64,000 bases of DNA from Apostichopus japonicus (Eukaryota > Echinodermata > Holothuroidea > Aspidochirotida > Stichopodidae), in contig NC_092564.1 of NCBI RefSeq assembly GCF_037975245.1, positions 18,977,984 through 19,041,983 of the forward strand. Reading direction: 5' to 3'. A program made the position numbers and the translations under genes. Shown here in pieces: positions 10,496 through 22,762 of this stretch. A model generated the notes under the pieces. That model worked only from the letters and a program-made list of their open reading frames with translations. It was not told the DNA's origin and ran no database searches. The first letter of the stretch is position 1, and each line of letters opens with the position of its first letter.

Positions 10496-12020
10496 TCTTG
10501 ATTTGGATTATTGTTTACAGAGGGAGAGGATTTTTCTTAGTTTAGATCACAATTCGATTATTCTAAAACCAACATCGAGTGCAAGGTTTGCCCTTATTTA
10601 CGGGTAAGAAAGGAAAACTTTAGCTGGTTGAACGAAAATCTATCAGAACGCTTTTCTATTACTGAATATACGGATAAACGTTTTACCATATTATCCGGAA
10701 AGTTACTGTTACTCTGTCCAACAGGTAATGTTTATCTCTGCAAGCTTTTTTGGTGTTGACAAAAGCGCACATACGATTAATGTTAACACACGTTAGAATA
10801 CATAAACCCGGTTTTCGTTAACCCATCGATCGCGACATACACGCCAACGGCCACATTCGAACCAAACTTGGTTACCAACGAGGTAAATTTCTTGAATTTT
10901 AAACAGTTTGCACCCATCAAATCAAGTATCTTAGCTCTTTCATGATACAGTAGGATATACTCAACAAAAGGGAATCGCATTTCTTTCAAAGTTTTTGATA
11001 AATTCTGTATTTTCGTGGTAGACTTCGTCACGTCGGGTTCGCTGATGCGGTGGAGATGGTTAGGCTTGCAGGAGCGTACAGCATCTGTAGTACCTTAGCC
11101 CGTATACTAACCCCTATGTTATTTGTTAGGATATATGCTACACAATGAAACGCGTATACAGTAGCTAGCTTACTACGATGAGAGTATTGTAATACAATTA
11201 CAAACGTTAGGCTTATCTATTCCTAAAATAAAGCAGGCCTAAGTGTAGCCTTTATAGTTTAATATCACCTTAGAGTAAACACATACTCCCTCTTAGTTTT
11301 GGTGTTATATGGTTAGACTTTTGTAAACAAAAGGTAATTGTGCATATATTACTAGGTCAAAAAATGTACAAAGAAAGCAGGTCCTCCTGTTTTAAAAAAT
11401 TAGAAAATGTGGATGGAGGCTTAAAAGTAAATAAGGCTTAGGCTTACAACTTTGGGGTTCCTTGCTGCTGAAAGCAAAAGGAAACGATGCATTCAGATTT
11501 ATGTGTGTTTGGATGCATGTATATGTACCCTTATAGCTAAGGGTCAGGATTACTCAACTAGGGAATGCGCGATGTTCATCACATTCACTATGTAGATGCA
11601 TTATGTTTAGTGAGTGCAAGAACATTATTGTTTTGGTAGTTATATCATGAATATTAATGAGGTCACTGGGTCAAACCTGAAAACTATACATTTTGTTAAC
11701 CTACTCGAAAACCACAGTTCCCATTCTAGTGAAAGTTGGTATCGTGTAGTTAAGTAAAAACCTTAATGTGTTGATGCCTGTTAAATTTGATATATTAGCA
11801 TATTAATGAGGGGGTGTGGCTTCATATAATTTTGTAACAATAAGCAATAACTTGATAGGGGAATGCTGATGTTTATCATAGAATTGACTTTCTGCTGGTA
11901 TTTCATGAGGTGTCAGTTTGCCAAGGTATATTTCAAAATTTGGTGTTTTATTTTGTTTCCCAAAACAGGTGTTGGAGCTAAAACTATCACCACTTTGTGT
12001 TATCAACATTACCCACCACC
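10496..12020. other. 5' part of the CACTG-ended element, upstream of the cargo gene
   Basis: There is no conserved ORF. A credible 3' splice site (TTTCCCAAAACAG, ending at 11968) lies just before the cargo gene start, so a 5' untranslated exon and promoter probably lie here. Around 11530-11780 is sequence reminiscent of the GGTCA-bearing dispersed repeat. Confidence 0.45.
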
Positions 12021-14682
12021 ATGAAAATTCTTGTTGAGTATGGTCATTCTAGGAAAGTAATTGAACTAGAAAATGAAGATACACTGTTCACTGAGTCATT
12101 ATGCAATGCTCTCTGCATAATGATGAGTGTTCCATTTTCATCAGAAGAAACATTTTTCCAGTACTTTGATGAGGATTTTAAGTCATGGGTTGACCTTGAG
12201 CTTGGAACCAAAATTTTAGACAAGAGCAAGATTAAACTTAGCACTCTTCAACCTTTAGAGCCCTTGATAGGAACTGACAAACTCAATTTTAATTGTTCTG
12301 CAACTAGTGCATCTAGTTCTTGTGTGTCTGATGATGAGAGTGATAAAGCTTCCATTGAGCTTACAGTTGGATCACTTGATTTGGAATAGATATGACTCCA
12401 CCAGAACTTTGTGCAGGTGTGATTGAAGATGTTCCAAATACCATACAAGAGACCACTGAAGAATCAAACAAAATGATTAGTGTAACTGAAAAAGCTGGCA
12501 GTTCTGATGATAATAGTTGGGATATTCAGTTACTTTGTATCAAGTTTAGCATGACTTTGCAGAACAAGCTTGAAAATGAAGAACAACTACAGTGGGCCCA
12601 AAAACATGAACTACTCAATCATCTTGGAGATTTTCTGTACAAAAAAAAAACAAGTACCCAGATATGCACATGAAAAGGAGAATAGCTAAACAGCTAATAA
12701 CAAAATATCCTTACTTAAGGGAGCGCATTGGCTCAGGTTATGATACTTGGACTGCGGCCCTTAACAATAAATTGAAATCACTGAGGATGAAAGATTCAAG
12801 TCTCTCATTAAAAAATGCGCCTCTTAAAAGAAAAGAGAGCATTCTACAAAAGGATGTTTTCAAGAGGCCCTGCAAAGGGGAATTAAATTTCCTGCCAGTG
12901 ATACCATCCACTGAAGATGATACCTCTCTGAAAAGACATAAAGAAACCATGAAAAAGGAGATGTCTAAGAAACGGGCCAAAAACTTGATTTTGATCGAGA
13001 AACTTATGGATAAAACATATCCACAACGAAGGGCATATTTAACCAATAAACCACTTGTTAAAGACTTACTTCAAGAGTATCCTGCTCTTCTGCTAACAGA
13101 AGAAATTAGCAATGAGATGACTCGTTTGGTGAACATTGATTGTACCAAGAAAGTATCAAAGTTTCCTAGATTGGCCAAAAGTATCACCTTACTGGGAAGA
13201 TGTTACCTCAAGAGTGTCAAGAGTGGTCCTAAACATGACAAGATCAAAGAAATTCTACACAGGTGTGACAGGTAAGTCTTCAACTTGAATTTCAGTCAGT
13301 TTAATCTCTACCAGTGTTGTAGACCTAACAGGAGGCTTGGGTGTTTAGCCTTATGCCCCCTTCAAAAGCTTTACGCTCCCAACGATCCCCACTCCAGTGT
13401 GGACAGACTATACCCGCCACAGACCCCAAGAAATCGTTCAAAGGTAAATAAATAGGAATGCGTAATAGAGTGTTCTTTTGCGTTCATTTTTATCTTCTAA
13501 TCACAAACAGATCTTAGACTAGTACCTTTCAAAAAACCTATCATCCCTTACATGAAATATTAGTCCCCTAAGAGTGCAAAAATGTCCTTTTTTGTTGCGA
13601 TTGAGGAAATCCAAAACGTTACAAAGGCAAAGACCACATTTCTTTATTTCATGTGCCAACCTGCTGCTATGTTCATTGCATGTACTTATGTTATTTTTTA
13701 CCCTTCTTAAAATCATGAATCGTGTATCAAACGTAAAACTATGCATGATGCAAATTATCATATTGTGTTCTTCACCATTGTTATTATTCCAGGAATATTA
13801 GAAGCTCTGAGGTAGACAGAAGAGAGGAACAGAATAAAGCAGGATTACAGTTGCTACCATTGCTGCTACGGGAAAATGAAGAAGAATTCGTTTCCTACAC
13901 AAATGTAAGATCAAAGTTGGAAAAGAATATTTGTGATCATGGCATGTTTGGTATCACCTGTTTCATGTTCTGAGTAAAATAACATATCTTATGCAGGTGT
14001 AGATTCAGGGTGGGATTAACCATCCGAAGCCCCTTCCACCTTCACAATATACTTATTGCATCCATTGTAGTCAACTCCTCAATGACTTAAAGCGTTTGTG
14101 TGTAAATCATAACCTTTCTTGCATATTTCTTTATTTATAGTCTTCCAGCATGACAACAAGAACTACATCCCATTTTATGATTAAAGTTTAGTTGCTTGTA
14201 TATCCTCTTACTATGGGTAAAACGTACCATAGAAGCACCAAGTCATATAGGGATGCGCACATATGGGGTATGGGAAGGATAATTGTCCAAGCATGGACCA
14301 AGTGTAATGCACTGCAAAGAGAAAGATATGTCTTATCCTGTCATTATAAACCTGTTGCATTATGACATTTTGTATGTATTGTTTTTATTCATTTCAGACT
14401 TCAAACGAATTTCAAAAGATTGCAGAGTCAGTGTCAACCCCAACAGTTATAATCAGTGAAAGTACATGTGCCATTGCTGCTGAGTCCCAAGTGCTCAAGG
14501 AAGGTGATTCTGTGGACAGTCTCATTCATCTCATCAGTATGTTTTATTGTGTCAATATTGAATACCCGAGATCATGTAACTGTACATTGACATATGTACA
14601 AAAGGAGATTTTTGAAATCACTGACAATAAAAAGGTACCAGCTAAGTTGATAACCTTTGTAACAAAAGTCGCTAGCCAATAG
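12021..14682 (+). CDS. SAMD3-like family protein gene carried in a transposon (broken)
   Basis: Four coding pieces: 12021-12379, 12380-13271 (with a frame change at an A10 run, 12641-12650), 13793-13904 and 14398-14682. Donor CAG|GTAAGT follows 13271; acceptors TTCCAG and TTTCAG precede the last two. The first piece (MKILVEYGHS...) fits a PB1/ubiquitin-like head ending KIKLS. The second has YPYLRERIGSGYDTWTAAL and KRPCKGELNFLP. The last has HLISMFYCVNIEYP, matching the conserved tail (YLF-LxYALNIxYP) of the large uncharacterised 'sterile alpha motif domain-containing protein 3-like' family of fish and marine invertebrates. That match is from memory of the family. The ATG at 12021 has a good context (CCACCATGA). 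A frame change near 12380 and another at the A run make this copy broken unless they are assembly errors. The molecular function is unknown. Confidence 0.6.
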
Positions 14683-16300
14683 ATGATTAACCCCAAGCGG
14701 TCTCACATGGACATGCAACATTAAGCGAATCCAGCACAGCTACTATACGATAGCAGGAAAGAAAATTAGCATGTAAAAGCGACTATACGAAAGCTTGGAA
14801 GCACAATCTAACTGCTTGTTTGTTTTTAAGATTTGGAATTCTTTGCTAGGCCTGGTGTAGATTCAGCATCGTTCATTAGGTTGGGAGTTACTGATAAAAA
14901 AGTAATGCATTGAAAAATGTAACTTTAAAACATTTTTTGAGGGGGTGAGAGGGTAGCAAATTTGTATTTTGTTGAAAATATATTCCTCCATGGGAAAAGC
15001 CCTTTAAATATTCTTTCAAATCTGGGGCAGGGGTTACACTCTTGGATCACTAGGTAAATCGTTGCTAGTAGACTGACAGTACACATGGGATGCTATGTGG
15101 TGTTGAGATTAATTATTTCAAATAATGGTAACACATAATATTTGTATATATTTAAAGTGTAATTGATTGTTTGTTCTTGCTTCATATGATACTTTGTTGT
15201 ATACACCTATTTTGTCTATGGGGAGAAGGTATACTCTTGGTTAAACTAGGAAAATTGTTGTGAGTAGACAGGTGGTATTTATAAGGTGTTCGGTGGTATT
15301 GTCATTCCCACCCTCCACCCTATATGGAGCTTTTTCATTTTGTGTATTAATTTAAATAATGCTTAACACATAATCTTTGTGAATGTTTTAATTGTAATTG
15401 ATTGTTTGTTCTTGCTTCAAATGATAGTGTTTGTATACATGTAGCCTTGGGTAAATAAGAAAACAATTGTTGGTTAGGCATGACGTGCTATAGTAGGTGT
15501 TTAGATGTGAGATTTGGGTGTGATAAGGTGACCTGAGATGAATCAATGTTATAATCAAGAAGCTCGTTTAAAATTCTTGATTGTAAGGTCACCGCATCCT
15601 ACACCTCATTTTAAGGGATGTTTCATGTTGTATTTTTATTTTAAATAATACTAGACATGAATGTTTGCATATTATTAAATTGATATTGATTTATCTCTTC
15701 TTATCTTTATAAGTTTTAGTTGATTATTTTTAACTTGTTTGAATTCGTTTTTTGTTCTTTATGGGTGAGGGGTGTAATGCTATCAGTCCCTTTATTCTGA
15801 CACTGCCAAGGCATGAAAGTATGTCAGTGGAACGATTTTACTCAGCCATGTATATAAGATGGGTGTTAGAGCTAAAGGTGGTCGGAGTTAAAATAAGGAG
15901 AAAAGTACTGGAGACCAATTTTGTCAGTTTCAAACTCACTCTCTAAGTTTCACTTGTAAAAGCAGCCCACCCTTCACCACATATAGGTGCTTGTTCCATG
16001 TGTTGTTATCTTTAGTGATACATATACAATCCTAAACTCTACATTTTTAAATTTTCATTGATAGTCTTTGCCATGGTATTATTTGTTGGGTTTTAATAAA
16101 TATTTCTTACTTTAAAATCAAGTTTGTATCATTTTCAGTCTCACAGCTCTTACTATTCATTGTTATTATTCTGTACATCAGTTTTAAAAGGCAGAGAATT
16201 CCATAATATACATAATTTTCATGCAAATATATGTACTGTGTCAATAGTATTCTGAACAGATAATTGAAAGATAATCTCTAAATTCTAAAATTAGGAAGAC
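14683..16300. other. 3' part of the CACTG-ended element
   Basis: AT-rich with no recognisable ORF. Two similar stretches (about 15090-15190 and 15270-15425) share TAATTGATTGTTTGTTCTTG and are probably an old internal duplication. An AATAAA at 16096 could end the cargo transcript. The place where an autonomous relative would carry a transposase is empty here. Confidence 0.45.
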
Positions 16301-16545
16301 TAAAACTGAATTCGTTGAAGGTAACTCTAAAAGTGGTAATATTTCAGGAAACACTTGCGTTTTTAAGGAGAAAACACCGTTTTCGGTTGCAGCAACTCAA
16401 TATTGATGAAACACGCAAAACAGGATTAACGTTTAACCAAGATACGGTTAACATCTTATGGATTAATCTGAGGAAACCCGACTTTTGGTTGCAGCAACTT
16501 TAAACCATTTTCAAGGAAACGTTTACGATTTTTTTTTACAGTGTA

Positions 16546-17531
16546 CCAGACCTATCAACTGCTGAACCACCAGTAATACTTAAGAAAGATGTAAAAAGAC
16601 AATTTGGACTTGTTAAGATAGGAATTGCGTCTGGTTTTGATCAAATTCCCTGGTGGGTGTACAAGTATTGCTCTGAAGAATTAGCTGGCATATTCACTAA
16701 TTTATATAATGTAAGTTTAAATGAGAATTCAATTCCGTCCCTATGGAAGCATGCTAAAACATCACCTGTGCCTAAAATCTCTATTCCAACATCTGTAAAC
16801 GATTTTAGACCAATTGACATGTCCAGTATTGGTTTTAACTGTATGCAAAAATTATTATTTCCATACTTGACGCAGGCCATCGTATTACACGGTGATAAAA
16901 ATCAGTTTGCCTACAAAAAAGGCGTGTCCTGCACAGATGCTATACTCAAGCTCGTACATTGTGTTGTTTCTGGTTTAAATCAGAGTGACACAACAGTCAC
17001 TAAAGTTTTATTCTTAGATTTTTCAAGTGCTTTTAATACGGTTTTACCAAATCAGTTAATCCAAGGTTTGTGTAGTTTTATCGATGAGCCATGGCTTATA
17101 CATTGGTTGGCTAATTTTTTACAAGGATGGTCCCGACAAGTCAAGCTACAGAAAGGTTATTCAGAGGAATCAAATATTACAGTGGGAGTCCCCCAGGGAG
17201 GTCCTCTATCTGCGTTACTTTTTACAATATACACAGATGATATACGTTCTTCTATGGGGTGTGATGTAATTAAGTACGCTGATGATACAGCTATATCCTG
17301 TAACATTTCAAAGCGGACACACCTTGAAAATCAAAATGACTATAAATCCTGTATTGATAATATGGTCAATTTGTGTGAGCAGAAGAACCTCTTACTTAAT
17401 CCAAAGAAATCTAAAGAAATAATTTTTGAAAACATTAACATTAAACATCAAGGTCTCATTCAGACCAGGAATCAGAAAACTTATGTTCAAGGCTCCATTG
17501 TTGAGCGGGTATCTCATACTATGTACTTATA
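16546..17531 (+). CDS. LINE reverse transcriptase domain
   Basis: This continues the LINE after the 6.08 kb insertion. Reverse transcriptase motifs appear in order: KIGIASGFDQIPWW, DFRPIDMSS, FAYKKGVSCTDAIL, the catalytic LFLDFSSAFNTV, GVPQGGPLSALLFTIYTDD, and the active-site KYADDTAI (YADD near 17274). A thumb-like LLLNPKKSKE follows. The frame changes near 17520, just before the conserved YLGV(D) box, which is read in another frame. It belongs to the same element as 8604-10258. Confidence 0.88.
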
Positions 17532-18035
17532 GGAGTTGATATTGACGCCAAGTTAACCTTTACTAAACATATATCTAAATCGATGTCTAAGGTGTATTAT
17601 ATTGTATCAACGTTGGCATACATTACTCCTTATTTTCATTCTAATGTAAGAGATAAGGTTTTCAACTCATCAATTCTGCCAGTGATTGTGTATGCAGTTC
17701 CTGTCTGGTATCACTTTCTACTTGAAAAGGACAAGAAAAGAATTAGAAGTTTCTTGAAATACTGCTCAAAAATATTTAATCTCGACTATGAAAGCCTTGT
17801 TGGTAAAGTAAACACTGCTGCTAAAGATGAATTCATAAGACTAGCTAAGAATATACATAGTTCTAAAGATCACCCACTTCACTCAGAGTTGATCTCTCTG
17901 TGCAATAGAACCAGCAAGTACAATCTACGTAATCCTACTATCTTGCCACCTTTTAGAATTATGCTTTTTAAGAACTCATTTATCTACAGAGCAGCCATTT
18001 ATATTCAAAATGGGTTCTTAGAATCTCTGTTATAA
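17532..18035 (+). CDS. LINE ORF2 C-terminal region
   Basis: This starts with GVDIDAKLTFTKHISKS, the usual block after the reverse transcriptase in CR1/Jockey-type LINEs. It continues with a helical C-terminal region (VIVYAVPVWYHFL, RTSKYNLRNPTILPPF) to a stop at 18033-18035. It is followed by about 150 bp of 3' untranslated sequence and the GAAATT tail. It is in a different frame from the preceding part, consistent with one small indel in this copy. Confidence 0.75.
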   Translation, partial: GVDIDAKLTFTKHISKSMSKVYYIVSTLAYITPYFHSNVRDKVFNSSILPVIVYAVPVWYHFLLEKDKKRIRSFLKYCSKIFNLDYESLVGKVNTAAKDEFIRLAKNIHSSKDHPLHSELISLCNRTSKYNLRNPTILPPFRIMLFKNSFIYRAAIYIQNGFLESLL

Positions 18036-18183
18036 TCCTTTTAATCTTTAATCTTTAAAACTTCTAATCCTCTATCTTATTTCTTGTTTTTGTTCGTGCT
18101 TTCATTTTTGTACATGTTTACGTCTTTTATGTATCAATTTTATGTGTCCTATTTATAAATTTTATAATTTATACTGGAATAAA

Positions 18184-18249
18184 GAAATTGAAATTGAATT
18201 GAAATTGAAATTGAAAATTGAAATTGAATTGAATTGAAATTGAAATTGA
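18184..18249 (+). repeat. (GAAATT)n-type LINE 3' tail
   Basis: AAAGAAATTG is followed by imperfect 5-6-base units of GAATT/GAAATT through 18249. It lies right after an AATAAA-like signal (AATAAAG at 18178) and 150 bp after the LINE stop, marking the 3' end of the element. Confidence 0.75.
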
Positions 18250-19469
18250 TGTCTTATACGCTTCCGTACTACTTTATAAGAAAAGTCACCTAAGATTCCT
18301 AAGAAGGAACATGGGCTAGAAAAACCAAGCAACCGAACTACCGTGATCCGCTCTTCACCCCCCCCCAGGTCCCCCCGTTCCCCTTGCATCGAGAATGTGA
18401 TTGTGCATGTGATCATCGACAGGTGTGCTTAACGATTCACCCTATGAAAAACATAATGCTACACATGAATCTTTCCCGAACGGCCATACTAAGTTTTGTT
18501 ACATTTTCTCTAAAACGCCCTCAATATTTAATAGCCTATTATGGCCCAGAGCCATGTATACATGGATCTGATTACACCAACTTAAGGTGCTGACCCACAT
18601 ATGTTGATTTTTTTTTTCGTGCGGATGACAATCTTTCCACGGATTCTTTTCTACGAACGTCATAAACAGTGATACCACCATTCAATACAAATTTCTGTTC
18701 TTGCCGTCTTGTGTGCTTTGATGTCCTTTTCTTGCGGTGAGTTAATTTTGTTGCTGTTGGTTTGTTTTTTTGTTTTTTTCGTTTTTCTTATGCAAATAAT
18801 CATGCAAGTCTAAAGTATCGTTAGTTTCCCAATTTAAACTCTGAACGGAGAGCGAAGACACATGCAGACGAGAGATTTCCAGTTAAAAAAAAAAGATATA
18901 GCCTATTGATTACTGCTAACTACGATGCAACAATGACATGATTCGCGGCTACACAGTGAACAACTGTTATGTTATTACAGACCCTCCGGATTCCATCCCC
19001 CTTTCTAGGGTCAGCAATGAAGTTATAGTCCTGAACCGCAACTCTAACTTCTAGTCGATTCAACTTGACTCAACGCAATCTTTAACTGAAACTGATACAA
19101 CAACATAGGTATTAGAAAAAAACCTAAATGTTCTCTATGCGCAACTCTTATGTAATTATCAGGCTGTGTGTAACATCTGTCCAAATCATAGAAATTGACC
19201 TAGAGCTATTTCAATTTCTATGGTCCAAATACAGATAAACAGACAATGAAATCATAACGATTAATCGACAATTGTCAAACTACAAGGTTAACTCTTCTTT
19301 TTTTTCACTCTTTCTGATTTGACCCTTGCCATTTCCAAAGGACACGTTGGAAGGCTAACGGTCATTGGTCATCAGAATTAAAATATAATAAACTAGTCAA
19401 AAATTACAGGGCGTTTTACACGATATGAATATAAGTAATCATTTTACTATCATGCAGACTATGCAAACT
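18250..19469. other. unannotated intergenic sequence
   Basis: No conserved gene is seen. Contains a C run near 18358 and poly-T stretches near 18608 and 18764. Confidence 0.45.
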
Positions 19470-19479
19470 ATCAGAGCCG

Positions 19480-19739
19480 TAGATACCGCATTGCAAACTA
19501 TCTAAGCGTAGCGCCACCATGAGTTGGCGCGAAGCGCACAAGAAAATTTTGGCTGAAAATGCCTCCTAGAGTCCCAGATCACTGGAAATGACACTTCCCA
19601 GGCCTTGTAAGTTGCATCTTAGCATTTTCTCTTTGCAATTACCAGCGATATCATAAAAACATACAAACAAAATATGCTCAAGGAGGGGGGCGGCTGAACC
19701 CTTTGCCCACCCCCCCCCCCCCCCTTGGCTACGCGCCTG
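19480..19739 (-). mobile_element. hAT MITE, CAGGCGCGTAGC family, truncated copy in reverse
   Basis: Read in reverse, it begins CAGGCGCGTAGCC (19727-19739) with the family G run, ATGATATCGCTGG and AAGTGTCATTTCCAG. It ends in the GTTGGCGC...CTTAGATAGTTTGCAATG block near 19490. The second TIR is missing or replaced, and no target duplication was found. An old or deleted copy. Confidence 0.7.
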
Positions 19740-21480
19740 CCCTGCTTTCACTGGGTCAAAATTTCAAAGTATATCATACTGAAAATAAACGGATGATAAA
19801 GCAGTTTACAACTGTTGACGCAATTTCCTGCCCCATGATCACAATAACTAACTGGCCATACTGGCATGTGAGTTAGAAAATAATCTTGGATGACACAGCA
19901 ATATTAGACTATTCATCTGTGCATGCACTATGCAAGTGATTCGTGTTACGACATCAAATCATTTTATGACGTCAGTGTTCAAAATATTGACATTATGAAA
20001 AAGTTTGCTTTTGAAGAGTGTCCTGCTATAAGCTTGATCGAAATGTCAGGTACTCTAACTATTGTACATATATAAATACACAAGCTGTTTAAAGTAGATT
20101 TTTCAAAACATATCAACAATTTATTAATAATTATTTCTCTATCCTTGTTTCCTTCCATCCCCTCTTGAATCTCGTTACGGAACTTCTCGGCCACAGTAGT
20201 ATATCTAGGGCAACATATTTCAACATTGTTATTTTTTCAATGTCACCTGAGCCCGGTACAAATCGTTTTCAACCAATCCGAGCGCATACCACCTACAAGA
20301 AAGGTTTGTGACCGTGACCGCCTTGTTCATAGCGTTTCATCGGATCGCACGTTTGGTTACCGAAACATCAGCCCAGGCGTCACAACTGAATCCGACAGGT
20401 AGAGCCTCGTCATTTCTTGCAGGCCTCAATTAAACTTTTTGAGAGCGCCTTTACATCACGGATAGGCCTGTGCGTGAACTTGAAAACTATAATTTGCCTT
20501 GGAAAATGTGTAAGTCAGCCTACATATTATCGTATTGACAGCCAGTTTACTTCCTGTACATGTTTGACTAGGCTATGTAATTGTATCAAGGCCCAATTAG
20601 TTAGACCCAGTCTTTAAAAGTTATGCTGTACTATCGGCCCCAAATACTAGACATTCAAATATGGTCATCGTTGGTCAAAATTCTTAAATTGATTTGATTA
20701 CAACATTCGAGAAAATTATTCTCACTGGGACATTCAGTCATTTCCTGTGTGTTCCATAAGAAATGTCTGAGAACAATTTAGAGAGTAAAGACCTGCACTA
20801 AAGTACTTTTCGAAAACGTCTAGCAATTATAGCATGCTATAATTTGGGGCCTATAAAGACTACCTTTGAAGAGTGCTTTCAATTAACTTGGACAAAGTGA
20901 TGCTGACATTTAACAGCTCTTAGTACTCGAGTCTGTTGACTCAGTACTCAGGTTGACTTCATGCTGATTTGGACTTACAGTGACCCTGGAATCGGACTTG
21001 AGACAGCTAGGACTAGTCCATGCAAATAAGCTTGTCCATCAATTTGATCATCGCCATTGCAAGATGGCTGTTTTTTTCAGTTCAATCTCTGTGACGCACA
21101 CTTTTAAGCAATGAATTCCAGTGCTTCAGTATATGATTGTAATTATACAATTTTTGTAAGCACCAAGCAGAGCAAAATTGGCTCTTTTTCAGAGCATATT
21201 CCAAGTGAAGCACATTACTTTAATCACTTGCTGTTACAATGGAATTTTTGGCATAAGCTAGATTATCCGGTTTTAATTATTTATAACTTATGGACTTAAG
21301 AATTATAATGTCAATGATTCTTAGCTGAGAGAGTGTTGTGAACAGTAGTCACCTAACCTAAGTACATCATACCCCAAACACTTTCTCATCCAAATTAACT
21401 TTTAAAACTGTTAACTATAGGCTACTGGTAGAAGCATGATGCAATTATAGCTACAGTATCAGTGTATGTTCTGCTTGAAA
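19740..21480. other. unannotated sequence upstream of SELENBP1
   Basis: No conserved exon is recognisable. The short first exon and promoter of SELENBP1 probably lie somewhere between here and 24155, but the sequence does not show which site. Confidence 0.4.
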
Positions 21481-21549
21481 GTTCAGATTAAAAGATTGAA
21501 TGTTTTTGTTGTTAAAATTTGTTGTAAAACTGTTGATGTGGCCAGGAAG

Positions 21550-21850
21550 AACCACTTAGGAAAAGGATTTTCTATTGGGTTGACAGTAAGTGAAGTATTA
21601 TGCAATAGCATTGTATAGAAGCCATAAATAAACATGAGGTCGGGAACTAAAGAGCCATCAAGGTAGGGTTCTTTAAAGGGGAGGAATTTCTTAGTAAATA
21701 GGATTTTGGAGACAAGATTTTGGAGAGCGATTTCTATTGTGGTTGCTACTTTGTCAGAATTTTTTTGCTTTGTTCTTAATATATAAGTACACCTGGAGTA
21801 CACCTGGGGGCTAGACCCACTTAGGAAAAGGATTTTCTATTGGGATGAGG
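21550..21850. repeat. two direct copies of a ~30-bp sequence
   Basis: CACTTAGGAAAAGGATTTTC followed by TATTGGG occurs at about 21553 and 21819, roughly 266 bp apart. The spacing sequence is unrelated to other repeats in the window. It may mark an insertion or a decayed tandem duplication; no TIR is seen. Confidence 0.5.
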
Positions 21851-22762
21851 CTTTATATAAGTAACAGCTTTGAATACGGAAAGGTTTTGGATATTTGGGA
21901 AGTGAGTTAATGCTACCTTGTATTTCAGTAGGAGTTTTTCGATCAATGGTTCGTTCTCTAGGTTGTTTTTATACCACATTTCACTGTTTCGCGGTCAATG
22001 AAGACAAAGCCGTTGATGGGTCCTGCTTTTCCAAAATGAAGGGCTGGGTTTTTGGTGCACTTTCCAAATGTAGGAATGTTCTTACCAATCTGTAAAGTAA
22101 TATGACAAAAATATTTTATATCTCTAACTAGTGGAACAAGAGTCAAAGGTTGAAAGTAGGAATACAGTTTTTACAAGGAAAACTCATCTCTTGAGTGTAA
22201 TATGCTAGAAAATAGAAAACTATGTCAATTACTTATTTTAGTTGAAAGCACACTATGGATGATCAACAAGGAAAATTAAGTAAACGGATACAGAATGTAC
22301 ACTATACAATTGTAACGGTATTTCTATACAATAGTACATGTCTATATAGTTTGCCTGTTGCTGTTTCCTCTGGTAGTGCATATATCTATTCTACCCCTAT
22401 TTTTTCACCTGACAGTCTTTGTGAATAGCTAAAATTAGGTATGTTATTCAATACACCCTACGCCCACTGGCATCACTGAACTGAACCCACGCCTAGTAAA
22501 GCCCTTACAAGTCACAATTACATATTAATTATCATTGTTATTTGTATTGTACGAGGAAAGGCTTAATAAATAGGATTTTGCATTTCACAAAATCTGAATC
22601 TTTGTATACCGTTTTGTATGATTCAGTGCTGGATTGTATCGCTTGATCCACAACACCTGTGCAGGTGTTTGCAATAAAAAAAAATCTTGTTCTTGGCACC
22701 TTACTTTTTGAGTAATTTTCAGTGTATTTTGATTTCATTTAATACAAGATTCACTGATTTTT

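Larger units (their letters stand above)
10468..16543. mobile_element. 6.08-kb CACTG-ended DNA transposon (CACTA/EnSpm-like) carrying a spliced gene
   Basis: The left end CACTGTAAAAAAAAATCGTT and the reverse complement of the right end, CACTGTAAAAAAAAATCGTA, match over about 27 bp with one difference. TA is duplicated at the flanks (10466-10467, 16544-16545). The element sits in the LINE: the frame reads L-I-L before and P-D-L after, in phase once one TA is discounted. Subterminal repeats occur (GGTTGCAGCAACT near 16383 and 16485; several GTTAAC/AACGTTT motifs). CACTG ends with a very short duplication point to the CACTA/EnSpm group, but no DDE transposase was found, so the class is inferred. 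Its only recognisable gene is 12021-14682. Confidence 0.75.
8604..18249 (+). mobile_element. non-LTR retrotransposon (LINE) split by two DNA transposons
   Basis: The order is a short basic N-terminal region, an APE-type endonuclease, a reverse transcriptase, a C-terminal region and a (GAAATT)n-like 3' tail (18184-18249). The LINE is interrupted by the hAT MITE 9161-9604 and by the CACTG-ended element 10468-16543. If these insertions and one copy of each target duplication are ignored, the reading frame is continuous across both joints. Frame breaks near 10195-10330 and 17520 show it is inactive. The tail and domain order fit the CR1/Jockey side of LINEs; the exact clade is not certain. The true 5' end may lie a little upstream of 8604. 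Confidence 0.85.
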
